Shown: positions 1 to 10,033, numbered from the stretch's first letter. The stretch: 64,000 bases of DNA from Pasteurella oralis (GCF_002850605.1 NZ_NXGB01000002.1:347701-411700), one strand, 5' to 3'. A program made the numbers and translations. Notes: a model not told the origin generated them from the letters alone.

Positions 1-155
1 ATGCAGTGATTGAAGCAGATCACTTCACTGCCAATCAATGGATTGGTGTCGTTAATTCAATGAAAGATCGCACTGCATTAACGGCCGAAGAAGTAAGAGC
101 ACTCACAATTTACTTACAACGTAATAGTAAAGATATGCTTGGTGCAGCACATTAA
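1..155 (+). CDS. torY: C-terminal end of pentaheme c-type cytochrome TorY (partial)
   Basis: Only the last 50 codons are present; reading starts at base 3 and ends at the TAA at 153-155. The visible peptide contains WIGVVNSMKDRTALTAEEVRALTIYLQ and ends KDMLGAAH, which resembles the C-terminal mono-haem domain of TorC/TorY cytochromes. The haem-binding CxxCH itself would lie upstream of the window. TorY is a membrane-anchored periplasmic cytochrome that passes electrons from menaquinol to the TorZ-type reductase. The complete torZ gene 157 bases downstream on the same strand supports the call. Two small hairpins lie in the gap (ATAAG-TTCG-CTTAT, and GGATAA pairing with TTATCC). Confidence 0.75.
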   Translation, partial: AVIEADHFTANQWIGVVNSMKDRTALTAEEVRALTIYLQRNSKDMLGAAH

Positions 156-312
156 TTTATTCCTGACTCCGAGCTTGTGTGCCTAAGTCGCAAGATATGG
201 TAACAAGCCAGCAATAAGTTCGCTTATGCCATGGATAATTGAGAAATTGCTTATCCACTCATGTTTAGAAAGGTGTCAACACATTAACTAATAGAAGTAA
301 GCGAGGCTTTAT

Positions 313-2799
313 ATGAAAAAAGAGAACAACGTCAATGTAAAACGTAGAGAATTTTTAAAGAATTCTTCTCTTGGTATTGCTGGTGCATCGTTAAGCGGTG
401 GTGTAGTTGGTTCACTTGTTGCACCAAATGCTATGGCTGCGGAAAGTAAAACCATCGTCACTGCGGCACATTGGGGTCCCTTAGGTGTCGTCGTTGAAAA
501 TGGTAAAGCGGTAAAATCGGGTCCTGCCATTCCACCTGTTATCGAAAATGAATTGCAATCTGTAGTGCCAGATCAGCTTTATAGCGAAACACGAATTAAA
601 TATCCAATGGTGCGTAAAGGTTATTTAGCTAACCCTGGAAAAAGTGATACAACCATGCGCGGTCGCGATGAATGGGTCCGCGTCTCTTGGGATCAAGCAT
701 TAGATTTAATTGACAAAGAGTTCAAACGCATCCGTCGTGAAGGTGGCTTTGAAAATATCTTCGGTGGTTCTTATGGCTGGAAAAGTTCAGGCTCACTCCA
801 TTCAAGCCGCACTCTTTTACATCGTTATTTAAATGCGACAGGCGGATTTGTTGGACACAAAGGTGACTACTCTACTGGTGCGGCGCAAGTCATCATGCCA
901 CATGTACTGGGTACCATCGAAGTCTATGAACAGCAAACCAGCTGGGAAACTATCTTAGAAAGCACTGATATTATTGTGCTTTGGTCAGCAAACCCACTCA
1001 CAACAATGCGTATCGCATGGACAGCCACTGACCAAAAAGGAATTGAATATTTCAAAAAATATCAAGCAACAGGCAAACGTATCATTTGTATCGATCCAAT
1101 CAAAAGCGAAACCTGTAAAATGTTGAATGCGGAATGGATTCCAACCAATACCGCAACTGATGTGCCATTAATGTTAGGGATTGCACATACTTTAGTAACT
1201 CAAGATAAACACGATAAAGCCTTCTTGAAAAAATACACAACAGGTTATGCGAAATTTGAAGAATACTTACTCGGCAAAGTAGATGGACAAGCAAAAGATG
1301 CTGAATGGGCAAGCAAAATTTGTGGGGTACCGGTTGATGTAATTAAGCAGCTTGCTCATGATTTTTCTACTAAACGCACGATGTTAATGGGTGGTTGGGG
1401 TATGCAACGCCAACGTCATGGCGAACAAACACACTGGATGATGGTGACTTTGGCTTCCATGCTAGGTCAAATTGGTTTACCGGGTGGCGGTTTTGGCTTT
1501 AGTTATCATTATTCAAATGGTGGCGTTCCAACCACAACAGGCGGTGTTATTGGTTCAATGTCAGCAACATTAGATAACGATACCTCAAATACGGGGCAGT
1601 CTTGGTTATCAAAATCCGCCAAAATGAGTTTCCCACTTGCGCGTATTGCCGACGTTTTACTCAATCCAGGCAAGACAATCCAATATAATGGTACAGAAAT
1701 CACTTATCCAGATATTAAATTAATCTACTGGGCAGGTGGTAATCCATTTGTTCACCACCAAGATACCAATACACTCGTTAAAGCTTGGCAAAAACCAGAA
1801 ACCATCATTGTCAATGAGATAAACTGGACGCCGACTGCGCGTATGGCAGATATTGTGCTTCCAATCACAACCAGTTATGAGCGTAATGACTTAACGATGA
1901 CGGGTGATTATTCCATGATGCATATTCTCCCAATGAAACAAGTGGTTGAACCACAATTTGAAGCACGCAATGATTATGATGTCTTCGCTGAACTTGCTAA
2001 ACGTGCTGGTGTAGAAGATAAATTCACTGAAGGTAAAAGTGAAATGGATTGGTTAAAATACTTCTATCAATCTGCTTTCGATGCTGCACGTAAAAATCGC
2101 GTTTTAATGCCTAAATTTGAAAAGTTCTGGGAAGAAAACAAACCAATTACCTTTAATGCCAGTGAAAAAGCAAAAAAATGGGTACGCTATGGTGAATTCC
2201 GTGAAGATCCGCTATTAAACCCACTTGGTACACCATCAGGTAAAATTGAAATTTACTCTGATACCATTGCGAAGATGAATTACGATGACTGTCGCGGTTA
2301 TCCTTCATGGTTTGAACCTGAAGAATTTGCAGGCAATGTGACAGCAGAACATCCATTAGCATTGGTCACACCACACCCTTATTATCGTCTACACAGTCAA
2401 TTAGCGCATACTTCATTACGCCAAAAATATGCAGTGCAAGATCGTGAGCCAGCCTTAATTCATACGGAAGACGCTAAAGCTCGTGGTATTGCTGATGGCG
2501 ATATTATTCGTATTTTCAATCAGCGTGGTCAAGTACTTGCTGGTGCAGTTGTTACCGATCATATTATCAAAGGTACTGTCGGTTTATGCGAAGGGGCTTG
2601 GTATGATCCTTTAGATTTAGGTATGAGTGAAAAGCCTTTGTGTAAAAATGGTTGTCCAAATGTCTTAACAATGGATATTGGCACATCAAAACTTGCTCAA
2701 GGTAATTCACCGAATACGTGTATTATCCAAGTAGAAAAATTTACAGGCGAAGCACCTGAAGTCACCGTATTCAAACAACCTAAACATGCAAAAGCTTAA
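313..2799 (+). CDS. torZ: Periplasmic molybdopterin N-/S-oxide reductase TorZ (MtsZ/BisC-like)
   Basis: This 828-residue protein belongs to the DMSO reductase family with a bis-MGD molybdenum cofactor and reduces N- or S-oxides such as TMAO, biotin sulfoxide or methionine sulfoxide in the periplasm. It begins with a twin-arginine signal (RREFLK at 11-16, hydrophobic stretch, likely cleavage after the NAMA at 39-42). The YGW at 154-156 and the GDYST at 184-188, whose serine (187) would ligate molybdenum, match DMSO reductases. H. influenzae HI0643 is the likely orthologue; older annotation calls it BisC. The upstream torY supplies electrons. The ATG follows a purine-rich AGCGAGG. The gene is closed by a strong hairpin. 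The exact preferred substrate cannot be read from sequence. Confidence 0.93.
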   Translation: MKKENNVNVKRREFLKNSSLGIAGASLSGGVVGSLVAPNAMAAESKTIVTAAHWGPLGVVVENGKAVKSGPAIPPVIENELQSVVPDQLYSETRIKYPMVRKGYLANPGKSDTTMRGRDEWVRVSWDQALDLIDKEFKRIRREGGFENIFGGSYGWKSSGSLHSSRTLLHRYLNATGGFVGHKGDYSTGAAQVIMPHVLGTIEVYEQQTSWETILESTDIIVLWSANPLTTMRIAWTATDQKGIEYFKKYQATGKRIICIDPIKSETCKMLNAEWIPTNTATDVPLMLGIAHTLVTQDKHDKAFLKKYTTGYAKFEEYLLGKVDGQAKDAEWASKICGVPVDVIKQLAHDFSTKRTMLMGGWGMQRQRHGEQTHWMMVTLASMLGQIGLPGGGFGFSYHYSNGGVPTTTGGVIGSMSATLDNDTSNTGQSWLSKSAKMSFPLARIADVLLNPGKTIQYNGTEITYPDIKLIYWAGGNPFVHHQDTNTLVKAWQKPETIIVNEINWTPTARMADIVLPITTSYERNDLTMTGDYSMMHILPMKQVVEPQFEARNDYDVFAELAKRAGVEDKFTEGKSEMDWLKYFYQSAFDAARKNRVLMPKFEKFWEENKPITFNASEKAKKWVRYGEFREDPLLNPLGTPSGKIEIYSDTIAKMNYDDCRGYPSWFEPEEFAGNVTAEHPLALVTPHPYYRLHSQLAHTSLRQKYAVQDREPALIHTEDAKARGIADGDIIRIFNQRGQVLAGAVVTDHIIKGTVGLCEGAWYDPLDLGMSEKPLCKNGCPNVLTMDIGTSKLAQGNSPNTCIIQVEKFTGEAPEVTVFKQPKHAKA

Positions 2800-2821
2800 A
2801 TTAGCCTAAGCTAATGAAACT

Positions 2822-2852
2822 AAAAAGTGCGGTCAAATCGACCGCACTTTTT
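2822..2852 (+). terminator. Terminator made of two inverted uptake signals after torZ
   Basis: A perfect 13-base-pair stem (AAAAAGTGCGGTC pairing with GACCGCACTTTTT) with a 5-base loop ends in a T run. Both arms are complete uptake-signal cores (2825-2833 and 2841-2849), so the same bases serve as terminator and as uptake sites. Confidence 0.85.
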
Positions 2853-3018
2853 GTGCTTATAAAGCATACTGTTAACATATTTTTTATGTATAAAATAGCT
2901 AAATACTCATAAAAAAATTGAAACTAAAAGCACGTAAAAGAAACTAAATAATTTTAACATATATCAAAAAATACAGTACAATAACTGCCCTAAATCTTTC
3001 GACAAAAAAGGACGAGCA

Positions 3019-3264
3019 ATGGCAAGAAAACCGACAGTAAAAACAGAACTGGATTTTGAAACAACTTTACAGCAGTTGGAAACCATTGTAACGCGTTTAG
3101 AGAGTGGTGAACTTCCATTAGAAGAAGCGCTCAAAGAGTTTGAAAATGGCATCAAATTAGCTAATTTAGGACAAGAGCGTTTACAGCAAGCTGAACAACG
3201 GATTCAAATTTTATTGCAAAAAAGTGAAAACGCGGAACTAACTGATTACCAAACAGAACAATAA
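3019..3264 (+). CDS. xseB: Exodeoxyribonuclease VII small subunit
   Basis: This 81-residue protein is the small subunit of exonuclease VII; several copies bind the large XseA subunit to degrade single-stranded DNA. The helical core ([20 protein letters not shown] at 14-33, then [13 protein letters not shown]) is the XseB family signature. It is the first gene of an xseB-ispA-dxs cluster, an order also found in E. coli; ispA begins 17 bases after its stop. xseA is not in the window. The ATG follows AAAAAGGACGAGCA, a good ribosome-binding site. Confidence 0.95.
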   Translation: MARKPTVKTELDFETTLQQLETIVTRLESGELPLEEALKEFENGIKLANLGQERLQQAEQRIQILLQKSENAELTDYQTEQ

Positions 3265-3281
3265 ATAAAAACGAGCCTGTT

Positions 3282-4169
3282 ATGTATCAATTTTCACAAG
3301 ACTTATCACAATTACAACAACGTATTAATACTTTTTTGACCCAACAACTCAATTTAGATACCCATCCTTCACCTCTTGCAGAAGCCATGCGCTATGGTGT
3401 TTTGTTAGGTGGCAAACGTATTCGCCCATTTTTAGTTTATGCCACAGGTCGCATGTTAGGCGCGGATCTTAGCCAATTAGATTATGCTGCCGCAGGACTT
3501 GAAGCAATTCATGCTTACTCATTAATACATGATGATCTTCCTGCAATGGATAATGATACCTTAAGACGTGGGCAACCAACTTGCCATATTTCTTTTGATG
3601 AAGCAACAGCTATCTTAGCAGGTGACGCGCTTCAAGCTTTTGCTTTTGAAATTTTAACTCAAGCCCCACAACTCTCTGCCGAACAAAAACTCGCTTTAGT
3701 AAAAACCTTGAGTCGAGCCGCTGGCATGCAAGGTATGTGTTTAGGACAAAGCTTAGATTTAATTTCTGAGCAAAAGCAAATTACTTTAGATGAACTCAAA
3801 TATATTCACCGTAATAAAACAGGCGCATTACTTTCTGCCGCATTAAAAATGGGACTTATTTGTTCACCTTATTTCGCTAACCAAGCGCTAGAACAACAGT
3901 TACAGCGTTATGCAGAAGCAATCGGATTAGCCTTTCAAGTACAAGATGATATTTTAGATATTGAAGGCGAGAGTGAAATTACGGGTAAGACAATAGGTTC
4001 AGATTTAATGGCGGATAAAAGTACTTATCCTAAATTACTCGGTTTGGTTGGTGCAAAACAAAAAGCACAACAACTTTATCAAATAGCTATTAATGAGCTA
4101 GAAAATTTACCTTTTGATACCGCAGCACTGCGTGCAATTGCGGAATTTGTCGTAAATAGAAAAAGTTAA
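3282..4169 (+). CDS. ispA: Farnesyl diphosphate synthase (geranyltranstransferase)
   Basis: This 295-residue cytosolic prenyltransferase condenses isopentenyl diphosphate with dimethylallyl and geranyl diphosphate to make farnesyl diphosphate, precursor of ubiquinone/menaquinone side chains and undecaprenyl phosphate. The first aspartate-rich motif is DDLPAMD at 84-90 and the second is QDDILD in the C-terminal third; GGKRIRP at 43-49 binds isopentenyl diphosphate. Length is normal for IspA. It sits between xseB and dxs, with dxs supplying the upstream pathway flux. A forward uptake signal (4190-4198) lies in the gap to dxs. Confidence 0.95.
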   Translation: MYQFSQDLSQLQQRINTFLTQQLNLDTHPSPLAEAMRYGVLLGGKRIRPFLVYATGRMLGADLSQLDYAAAGLEAIHAYSLIHDDLPAMDNDTLRRGQPTCHISFDEATAILAGDALQAFAFEILTQAPQLSAEQKLALVKTLSRAAGMQGMCLGQSLDLISEQKQITLDELKYIHRNKTGALLSAALKMGLICSPYFANQALEQQLQRYAEAIGLAFQVQDDILDIEGESEITGKTIGSDLMADKSTYPKLLGLVGAKQKAQQLYQIAINELENLPFDTAALRAIAEFVVNRKS

Positions 4170-4189
4170 ATCGCACAACAAGCTAACCA

Positions 4190-4198
4190 AAGTGCGGT
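4190..4198 (+). repeat. DNA uptake signal core
   Basis: An unpaired AAGTGCGGT in the ispA-dxs gap. Confidence 0.85.
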
Positions 4199-4233
4199 CT
4201 GTTTTTACATTATTTTGGAATTGACTAACAATT

Positions 4234-6078
4234 ATGCAAAATTATCCTCTTTTATCATTAATTAATTCGCCAGAAGATTTGCGCTTATTGAGCAAAGAAC
4301 AATTGCCTCAAGTTTGTCAGGAATTACGTGCATATTTATTAGAGTCTGTTAGTCAAAGTAGCGGACACTTAGCGTCTGGTTTAGGTACAGTAGAGCTAAC
4401 AGTTGCCCTGCACTACGTTTATAAAACGCCCTTTGATCAACTCATTTGGGACGTAGGTCATCAAGCCTATCCACATAAAATTTTAACGGGTCGTCGTGAA
4501 AAAATGTCGACTATCCGTCAAAAAAATGGGATTCATCCTTTTCCATGGCGTGAAGAAAGTGAATTTGATGTGTTAAGTGTAGGTCATTCTTCTACTTCAA
4601 TCAGCGCAGGGCTTGGTATCGCTATTGCCGCACAACGCGAAAATGCGGGACGAAAAACGGTCTGTGTCATAGGCGATGGTGCGATCACCGCTGGAATGGC
4701 ATTTGAAGCAATGAATCATGCGGGGGCATCACATGCTGATATGTTAGTCATTTTAAATGACAACGAAATGTCTATTTCAGAAAATGTCGGTGCATTAAAC
4801 AACCATTTGGCGCGCTTATTAACAGGCTCATTTTATTCCTCCATCCGTGAAGGCGGTAAAAAAATCCTATCCGGCATGCCACCAATTAAAGAGTTTGTTA
4901 AGAAAACGGAAGAACATGTAAAAGGCTTTGTTTCACCAGTTGGTACCATGTTTGAACAGTTAGGCTTTAATTATATTGGACCAATTGACGGACATAATAT
5001 TGAAGAATTAATTAGCACATTAAAGAATATGCGCTCTTTAAAAGGACCTCAGTTCTTACATATTATGACTAAAAAGGGTAAAGGCTATGCACCTGCAGAA
5101 AAAGATCCTATTGGCTTTCATGGTGTACCAAAGTTTGATCATTTAAGCGGTCAACTGCCTAAATCCAATACTAAGCCGACTTATTCGCAAATTTTTGGTG
5201 ATTGGCTCTGTGAAATAGCTGCACAAGATCCCAAATTAATTGGGATTACTCCCGCAATGCGTGAAGGTTCAGGCATGGTAGAATTTTCTAATCGTTTTCC
5301 AGAACAATATTTTGACGTTGCAATTGCTGAACAACACGCAGTTACTTTTGCTGCGGGTTTAGCAATTGGTGGTTATAAACCCGTTGTCGCGATTTACTCG
5401 ACTTTCTTACAACGTGCTTATGATCAAGTGATCCATGATGTAGCAATCCAAAACTTACCTGTATTATTTGCTATTGATCGTGCAGGCGTTGTCGGAGCTG
5501 ATGGTCAAACCCATCAAGGTGCGTTTGATATTAGCTTTATACGTTGCATTCCTAATATGGTGATTATGACACCAAGTGATGAAAATGAATGTCGTCAAAT
5601 GCTTTATACAGGCTACAAACTCAATCAACCTGCCGCAGTACGCTATCCACGTGGTAATGCTATTGGTGTCGAACTACAACCGCTGCAAGTATTAGCACTG
5701 GGGCAATCTAAATTAATTCGTGAGGGTGAAAAAGTCGCTATTTTGAATTTCGGTACATTATTACCAACAGCTTTAAATGTGGCAGAAAAATTGAATGCGA
5801 CTGTGGTTGATATGCGCTTTGTTAAGCCAATTGATGTACAACGTATCAAGCAAATTGCACAAACTCATGATGTGATAGTTACTTTAGAAGAAAATGCAAT
5901 TCAAGGTGGTGCTGGTAGTGCCGTTGCAGAAGTGCTTAATTTACAACAATATCACGTAAAATTATTACAACTCGGTTTACCTGATTTCTTTATTCCACAA
6001 GGCACACAACAAGAGGTTTTAGCTGACTTACAATTAGATGAAAATGGCATTGAAAGACAAATAAAAAATTTTTTATAA
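4234..6078 (+). CDS. dxs: 1-deoxy-D-xylulose-5-phosphate synthase
   Basis: This 614-residue thiamine-diphosphate enzyme joins pyruvate and glyceraldehyde 3-phosphate, the first step of the non-mevalonate isoprenoid pathway. The thiamine-binding motif [13 protein letters not shown] is followed by [14 protein letters not shown] precedes it, and the transketolase pyrimidine-binding and C-terminal domains follow ([13 protein letters not shown], then [15 protein letters not shown]). It ends the xseB-ispA-dxs cluster. The start was chosen from the alignment expectation ([17 protein letters not shown]); no strong ribosome-binding site is visible. A hairpin terminator lies about 100 bases downstream. 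Confidence 0.97.
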   Translation: MQNYPLLSLINSPEDLRLLSKEQLPQVCQELRAYLLESVSQSSGHLASGLGTVELTVALHYVYKTPFDQLIWDVGHQAYPHKILTGRREKMSTIRQKNGIHPFPWREESEFDVLSVGHSSTSISAGLGIAIAAQRENAGRKTVCVIGDGAITAGMAFEAMNHAGASHADMLVILNDNEMSISENVGALNNHLARLLTGSFYSSIREGGKKILSGMPPIKEFVKKTEEHVKGFVSPVGTMFEQLGFNYIGPIDGHNIEELISTLKNMRSLKGPQFLHIMTKKGKGYAPAEKDPIGFHGVPKFDHLSGQLPKSNTKPTYSQIFGDWLCEIAAQDPKLIGITPAMREGSGMVEFSNRFPEQYFDVAIAEQHAVTFAAGLAIGGYKPVVAIYSTFLQRAYDQVIHDVAIQNLPVLFAIDRAGVVGADGQTHQGAFDISFIRCIPNMVIMTPSDENECRQMLYTGYKLNQPAAVRYPRGNAIGVELQPLQVLALGQSKLIREGEKVAILNFGTLLPTALNVAEKLNATVVDMRFVKPIDVQRIKQIAQTHDVIVTLEENAIQGGAGSAVAEVLNLQQYHVKLLQLGLPDFFIPQGTQQEVLADLQLDENGIERQIKNFL

Positions 6079-6182
6079 AAAATAAAACTTTTTATGAACT
6101 ATTTTAAAAATAGCCAGTCTTAGATAATGCTAGTGCACTGCAAAATGCAGTCGTCTTTTCAACTTTCTTATATTAAGACCTC

Positions 6183-6213
6183 CCGCTACATCTTCTTGGT
6201 GTAGCGGTTTTTT
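6183..6213 (+). terminator. Terminator after dxs
   Basis: CCGCTACA pairs with TGTAGCGG across a 9-base loop and is followed by TTTTTT. It overlaps the last codons of the convergent P-loop gene, whose TAG stop is at 6186-6188. Confidence 0.8.
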
Positions 6214-6725
6214 CTTTTTAAGTCCCATAATTTTTCAATTTCTGACCGTACTTTTACTGTCATAGGTTGTATTGGTTCAAGTAAAATTTCATTCTCAATA
6301 GGACTCTCACACAAATGAATATACATTTCATAAACCGTCTGTTGATCAACTTGATGTGTATTGATAAAGAAATTTTGTAAACGATAAATACTGACTTGCA
6401 GATAATATTGCTCTGCTATTTCAATGATGTGTTCAATCTCTTTGAGATTGCCGCCTACATTACTGATAACAATCAACACATCTTGTGTTTTATGTTGCTG
6501 GCAAAACTCAAACGCTTGATTCAATTTCAGCTGCGCTTGTTGTTTTGCTATTTGAAAGCGCTCAACTGTCCATCGATAAATACCATTTATTGTCAAAAAG
6601 TGATCATTCTCAATATGAAACACAGTTCCCATTGGATAACTCTGTTGAAATTCAGTGATTTTTTCTAATGCAAAGGTTGTTTTGCCTGAACCCGAATGCC
6701 CTCGAATAATAATTAATTTTTGCAT
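6186..6725 (-). CDS. P-loop kinase-like ATP-binding protein, function unknown
   Basis: This 179-residue protein opens with a Walker A motif (GHSGSGKTT at about 9-17) directly after the first strand, as in the AAA_33 / zeta-toxin / polynucleotide-kinase-like group of small P-loop phosphotransferases. A possible second acidic motif is ENDHFL near 39-44. I do not recognise a specific function. It lies 27 bases downstream of a small membrane-protein gene on the same strand, with a PstS-like gene above that, so the three may be co-transcribed. The last codons overlap the dxs terminator. No antitoxin-like partner is visible. Confidence 0.7.
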   Translation of the reverse strand: MQKLIIIRGHSGSGKTTFALEKITEFQQSYPMGTVFHIENDHFLTINGIYRWTVERFQIAKQQAQLKLNQAFEFCQQHKTQDVLIVISNVGGNLKEIEHIIEIAEQYYLQVSIYRLQNFFINTHQVDQQTVYEMYIHLCESPIENEILLEPIQPMTVKVRSEIEKLWDLKRKNRYTKKM

Positions 6726-6752
6726 TTTTATAAAAATACTTAATTTACCCTG

Positions 6753-7067
6753 CTATGAGTTTATGAACTCTATCAAAATCTCATAAAAGATAACAATCAA
6801 AGAAACAAAAGATTTTCCATAAACAACTAAGATAACCGCTAATATTGCTAAGGGTACTTTTACCGATTTCTTATTCATAAAAGCATCAAAAAAACAGACA
6901 TAAGCAATATAGAAAAGGATAAAACTGAATAATCCTATATCAGGGTCGCCTATATGATATGAGAAGATCACAATAACTATAGGAGAAATAAAGATAAATA
7001 ACAAAGCAACTAACCAAAGAAATACCACAATGGATGTACGAATAAACGCTTTCTTTTCTTCATTCAT
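6753..7067 (-). CDS. Small integral membrane protein resembling the membrane part of its neighbour
   Basis: This 104-residue protein is almost entirely hydrophobic, with about three predicted membrane segments (roughly 13-36, 43-63 and 70-98) and no known enzyme motif. Its pattern FLWLVALLFIF... FILFYIAYV resembles ILWLGAFFLIF... IIAFYMSYV at the N-terminus of the neighbouring PstS-like protein, suggesting a paralogue of only that membrane domain. It begins 20 bases after the end of that gene. An AGGA lies about 10 bases before the ATG. Function unknown. Confidence 0.65.
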   Translation of the reverse strand: MNEEKKAFIRTSIVVFLWLVALLFIFISPIVIVIFSYHIGDPDIGLFSFILFYIAYVCFFDAFMNKKSVKVPLAILAVILVVYGKSFVSLIVIFYEILIEFINS

Positions 7068-7086
7068 AGCATATCATTCCTATTTT

Positions 7087-8250
7087 TTAATCTAAGGCGA
7101 CATAACCTGTTTGCGTAATAATTGCTTTGCCCTGTTCTGATTGAATCCATGCTAAAAAAGCTAACGTTTCAGGGCTTTCATTACCTGTGGTTACAACATA
7201 AAATTCTTTTGCATAGGGATATTCGCCTGAAAGAATCGTTTGTCTATTTGGTGCAATGCCATCAATAGTCAGTAATTTAATTGCTTTTGCCTCAACCATT
7301 TTAGTGGCAAAAAACAAGAAAGAATAACCGAGTCCATTATCAAAATTTCGATATTCAGTGACAACTTCAATCATGCCTCCCATTCCAGCAGCGACATCAT
7401 TTGTCGGAGGCTCCATCAGAGGCACATCCCCCATGATCTTCTCAAGCGTAGTTTGGCTACCAGAATTTTTAGGTCGTTGAAAAGCACGAATTTTCATGTT
7501 TTCACCGCCCACCTCACGCCAATTTTTAATTTTTCCCGAATAGATATCAACAAGTTGCGCTTTGCTTAGATTGTCTACTTTATTTTGGCTATTAACAAAA
7601 AATACAAATGCTTCTTTACCAATCGGGGTTAACTTAAACTCAATACCTTTTTCTTTCGCCATTTCCACTTGGTCTTTAGAAGGTCCTGCTGCAAAAATCA
7701 TATCTACTTTACCTTCGATCAGATTTTGATAAGCATTTTTCGTTTTACTGCATTTAACTAACGCCTGCGTACTCTCGCAATGAAATGCCATCTCATCGGT
7801 TTTAGGTTCAGGATAAACTGCCTGTGCAAAAGCCGCATAGATTGGATAGAGTGCCGTTGCGCCATCTAATCGCGGTAAATTCTGTTTGAGCTTCAATTGG
7901 CTTGGAGCATCTAAAGTAACCAATTGATTTCCTTGTTTAAATGGTTGATATTTATATAGATCAACTTTAACCGAAACTCTCGGAGTTGTGGCTAAAATCT
8001 CTCGCGCATTTTGTGTATAGAGAACGTAACCAACAAAAGCAACTATCGAAGTAAGCATAATCATTAAAGGATATCTTTTTTTATAATGCTTGCGTGTCAC
8101 TGTTAATACAAGCCACACGTAACTCATATAAAAAGCAATAATTGAAGGCAAAATAGTACTTGTTCGATAGCCTGCAAAGTCAAAGATAAAATAAATAATG
8201 AATAAAACGAATATCAAAAAGAAAGCACCTAACCATAGAATAATAGCCAT
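7087..8250 (-). CDS. Membrane-anchored PstS-like phosphate-binding domain protein
   Basis: About 387 residues. The first 100 form three predicted membrane segments, not a cleavable signal or lipobox. The rest is a PstS-type periplasmic-binding fold: ALYPIYAAFAQAVYP, then GKVDMIFAAGPSKDQ, IYSGKIKNWREVGG and the ligand loop RPKNSGSQTTLEKIM. No PstC, PstA or PstB gene is nearby, so it is an orphan binding domain, perhaps a sensor rather than a transporter part. I place the start at the ATG at 8250; an in-frame TTG at 8268 is possible, but GGGAGAG fits the ATG better. It lies upstream of two small genes on the same strand. Confidence 0.8.
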   Translation of the reverse strand: MAIILWLGAFFLIFVLFIIYFIFDFAGYRTSTILPSIIAFYMSYVWLVLTVTRKHYKKRYPLMIMLTSIVAFVGYVLYTQNAREILATTPRVSVKVDLYKYQPFKQGNQLVTLDAPSQLKLKQNLPRLDGATALYPIYAAFAQAVYPEPKTDEMAFHCESTQALVKCSKTKNAYQNLIEGKVDMIFAAGPSKDQVEMAKEKGIEFKLTPIGKEAFVFFVNSQNKVDNLSKAQLVDIYSGKIKNWREVGGENMKIRAFQRPKNSGSQTTLEKIMGDVPLMEPPTNDVAAGMGGMIEVVTEYRNFDNGLGYSFLFFATKMVEAKAIKLLTIDGIAPNRQTILSGEYPYAKEFYVVTTGNESPETLAFLAWIQSEQGKAIITQTGYVALD

Positions 8251-8276
8251 AATAGTTTTCTCTCCCAATTATTATC

Positions 8277-8325
8277 AAAAAAGACCGCACTTTTAAGATA
8301 ATATAATCTTCCCAAAAGTGCGGTC
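8277..8325 (-). terminator. Terminator of two inverted uptake signals after the alanine symporter gene
   Basis: GACCGCACTTTT (8283-8294) pairs with AAAAGTGCGGTC (8314-8325) over a 19-base loop. Reading on the minus strand, it is followed by TTTTTT. It separates the symporter gene from the PstS-like gene. Confidence 0.75.
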
Positions 8326-8354
8326 AAATTTAAAGCTGTTTTAGTGATAATTAA

Positions 8355-9800
8355 TTATGACCAAATATCTTTATCAACACCTCGTTTTAATAGCTCAGGA
8401 TGATCCTCAATTTTAAATACAGGCTCTTGTCCTGCCTTCACTTGACATTGGTAATCTTTCAAAATTAGCCAAACAACTGGTGCTAATAAAATAATAGCCA
8501 CGAGGTTAATCATTGCCATAATCGCCATCACGGTATCAGCAAAATTCCACACAATATTCGCGTGATTTACTGCACCGAAATAAACGAAGAACAAAACAAT
8601 TAAACGGAAAATTAAAACAAATAGAGGTCTATTACGAATGAAACGAATATTGCTTTCTGCATAAGCGTAGTTACCAATAATTGATGAATATGCAAATAAG
8701 AATAAGATAAAAGCTAAGAAATGCAGACCAAAATCACCTACATGATATTGCAACGCATTTTGAGTTAATGAAATCCCTTTTAAAGACTCACTGCCGTAGT
8801 TATCGGATAATAAAATAATAATTGCAGTGCAGCTACATACAATAATGGTATCGACAAAAACGCCTAACATTTGGATTAACCCTTGGCTTGCTGGATGTTT
8901 AACATCCGCAGTTGCTGCTGAGTTTGGTGCTGATCCCATCCCTGCTTCATTAGAAAACAAACCTCGTTTTACGCCCATTAACATGGCTTTAGAGAAAATT
9001 GCACCAAACATGCCCCCTGCCATAGCACTAAAATCAAAGGCGCTTGAAACAATACGTGAAATGATCATCGGTATTGCAGTCATATTCATCGTCAGAATGA
9101 TAAGTGCAATAACTAAATAAAATAATGCCATCATAGGCACTAATTTCGCACTGACTACGCCAATGCGTTTGACGCCGCCAAAAATAATTAATGCAGTAAT
9201 TGCTACTAATAGCAGCCCGACATATTCTGACTTCCAATGCCATGCATTACGGGTTGCTTCAACAATAGCGTTTGCTTGTACCGCATTAAAAGCAAAACCA
9301 AACGTAAAAATTAAGCTTATTGCAAATAGTACACCTAACCAAGGTGCTTTTAATCCTTTGGTAATATAATAAGCAGGTCCACCACGATATAATCCGCAAG
9401 GCTCTTTCACTTTGAATAATTGCGCAAGTGAAGATTCCGCAAAAGCACTACTCATGCCAATTAAGGCAGTTACCCACATCCAAAAGACGGCACCTTCACC
9501 ACCAATAGCAATTGCAGTTGCCACACCACCAATGTTACCAACACCAACACGACTCGCTAAACCAGTAGTAAACGCTTGAAACGGTGTTAATGAATTGCCT
9601 TCTGCGCTGCGTCCAGACCACATTTCACGTAAGCTACGTGGCAATAAACGAAGTTGTACTAAACCTGTGGTAATCGTAAAAAATAAACCTACGCCCAATA
9701 AAGTGACAATGGTAATATCCCATAATGGTCCATCTACCTTTTCTACAAACCATACTAATGCCTGTTCAACGAAATCAACAAAACTAGAAAATAGTTCCAT
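8355..9800 (-). CDS. Sodium:alanine symporter, AGCS family
   Basis: This 481-residue inner-membrane carrier couples Na+ (or H+) to uptake of alanine or glycine. The family signature is clear: GLASRVGVGNIGGVATAIA near 80-98, followed by GGEGAVFWMWVTALIG and FKVKEPCGLYRGGPAYYI. About ten to eleven membrane segments are predicted, with the conserved SNEAGMGSAPNSAATA in the second half. Length is normal. It is transcribed alone, ending at a hairpin of paired uptake signals. Substrate preference between alanine and glycine cannot be decided here. Confidence 0.92.
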   Translation of the reverse strand: MELFSSFVDFVEQALVWFVEKVDGPLWDITIVTLLGVGLFFTITTGLVQLRLLPRSLREMWSGRSAEGNSLTPFQAFTTGLASRVGVGNIGGVATAIAIGGEGAVFWMWVTALIGMSSAFAESSLAQLFKVKEPCGLYRGGPAYYITKGLKAPWLGVLFAISLIFTFGFAFNAVQANAIVEATRNAWHWKSEYVGLLLVAITALIIFGGVKRIGVVSAKLVPMMALFYLVIALIILTMNMTAIPMIISRIVSSAFDFSAMAGGMFGAIFSKAMLMGVKRGLFSNEAGMGSAPNSAATADVKHPASQGLIQMLGVFVDTIIVCSCTAIIILLSDNYGSESLKGISLTQNALQYHVGDFGLHFLAFILFLFAYSSIIGNYAYAESNIRFIRNRPLFVLIFRLIVLFFVYFGAVNHANIVWNFADTVMAIMAMINLVAIILLAPVVWLILKDYQCQVKAGQEPVFKIEDHPELLKRGVDKDIWS

Positions 9801-9983
9801 TTATCTTTTCCTTATTCAACGCAATTTCACAAAGTCGATTATTGTAATCGCTTTATTAAATGGAATAGAGCATTTTTTTATTTCTAACTAAAAAATCTCA
9901 ATTTAATTAAATTAAAACTAAAAATAGAAAGTTTAAATAAAAATTATCTATTTTAAGCACCAAAGTTACTCTTATTTAGTAAA

Positions 9984-10011
9984 CAAAAAAGAGCGCATTT
10001 TTGCACTCTTT
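9984..10011 (-). terminator. Terminator after glnS
   Basis: On the minus strand, AAAGAGTGC pairs with GCGCTCTTT (one G-U pair) around a short A-rich loop, followed by TTTTTT. It lies 23 bases past the glnS stop. Confidence 0.75.
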
Positions 10012-10033
10012 ATCAAGCTAAGTAGAAGAAAAA

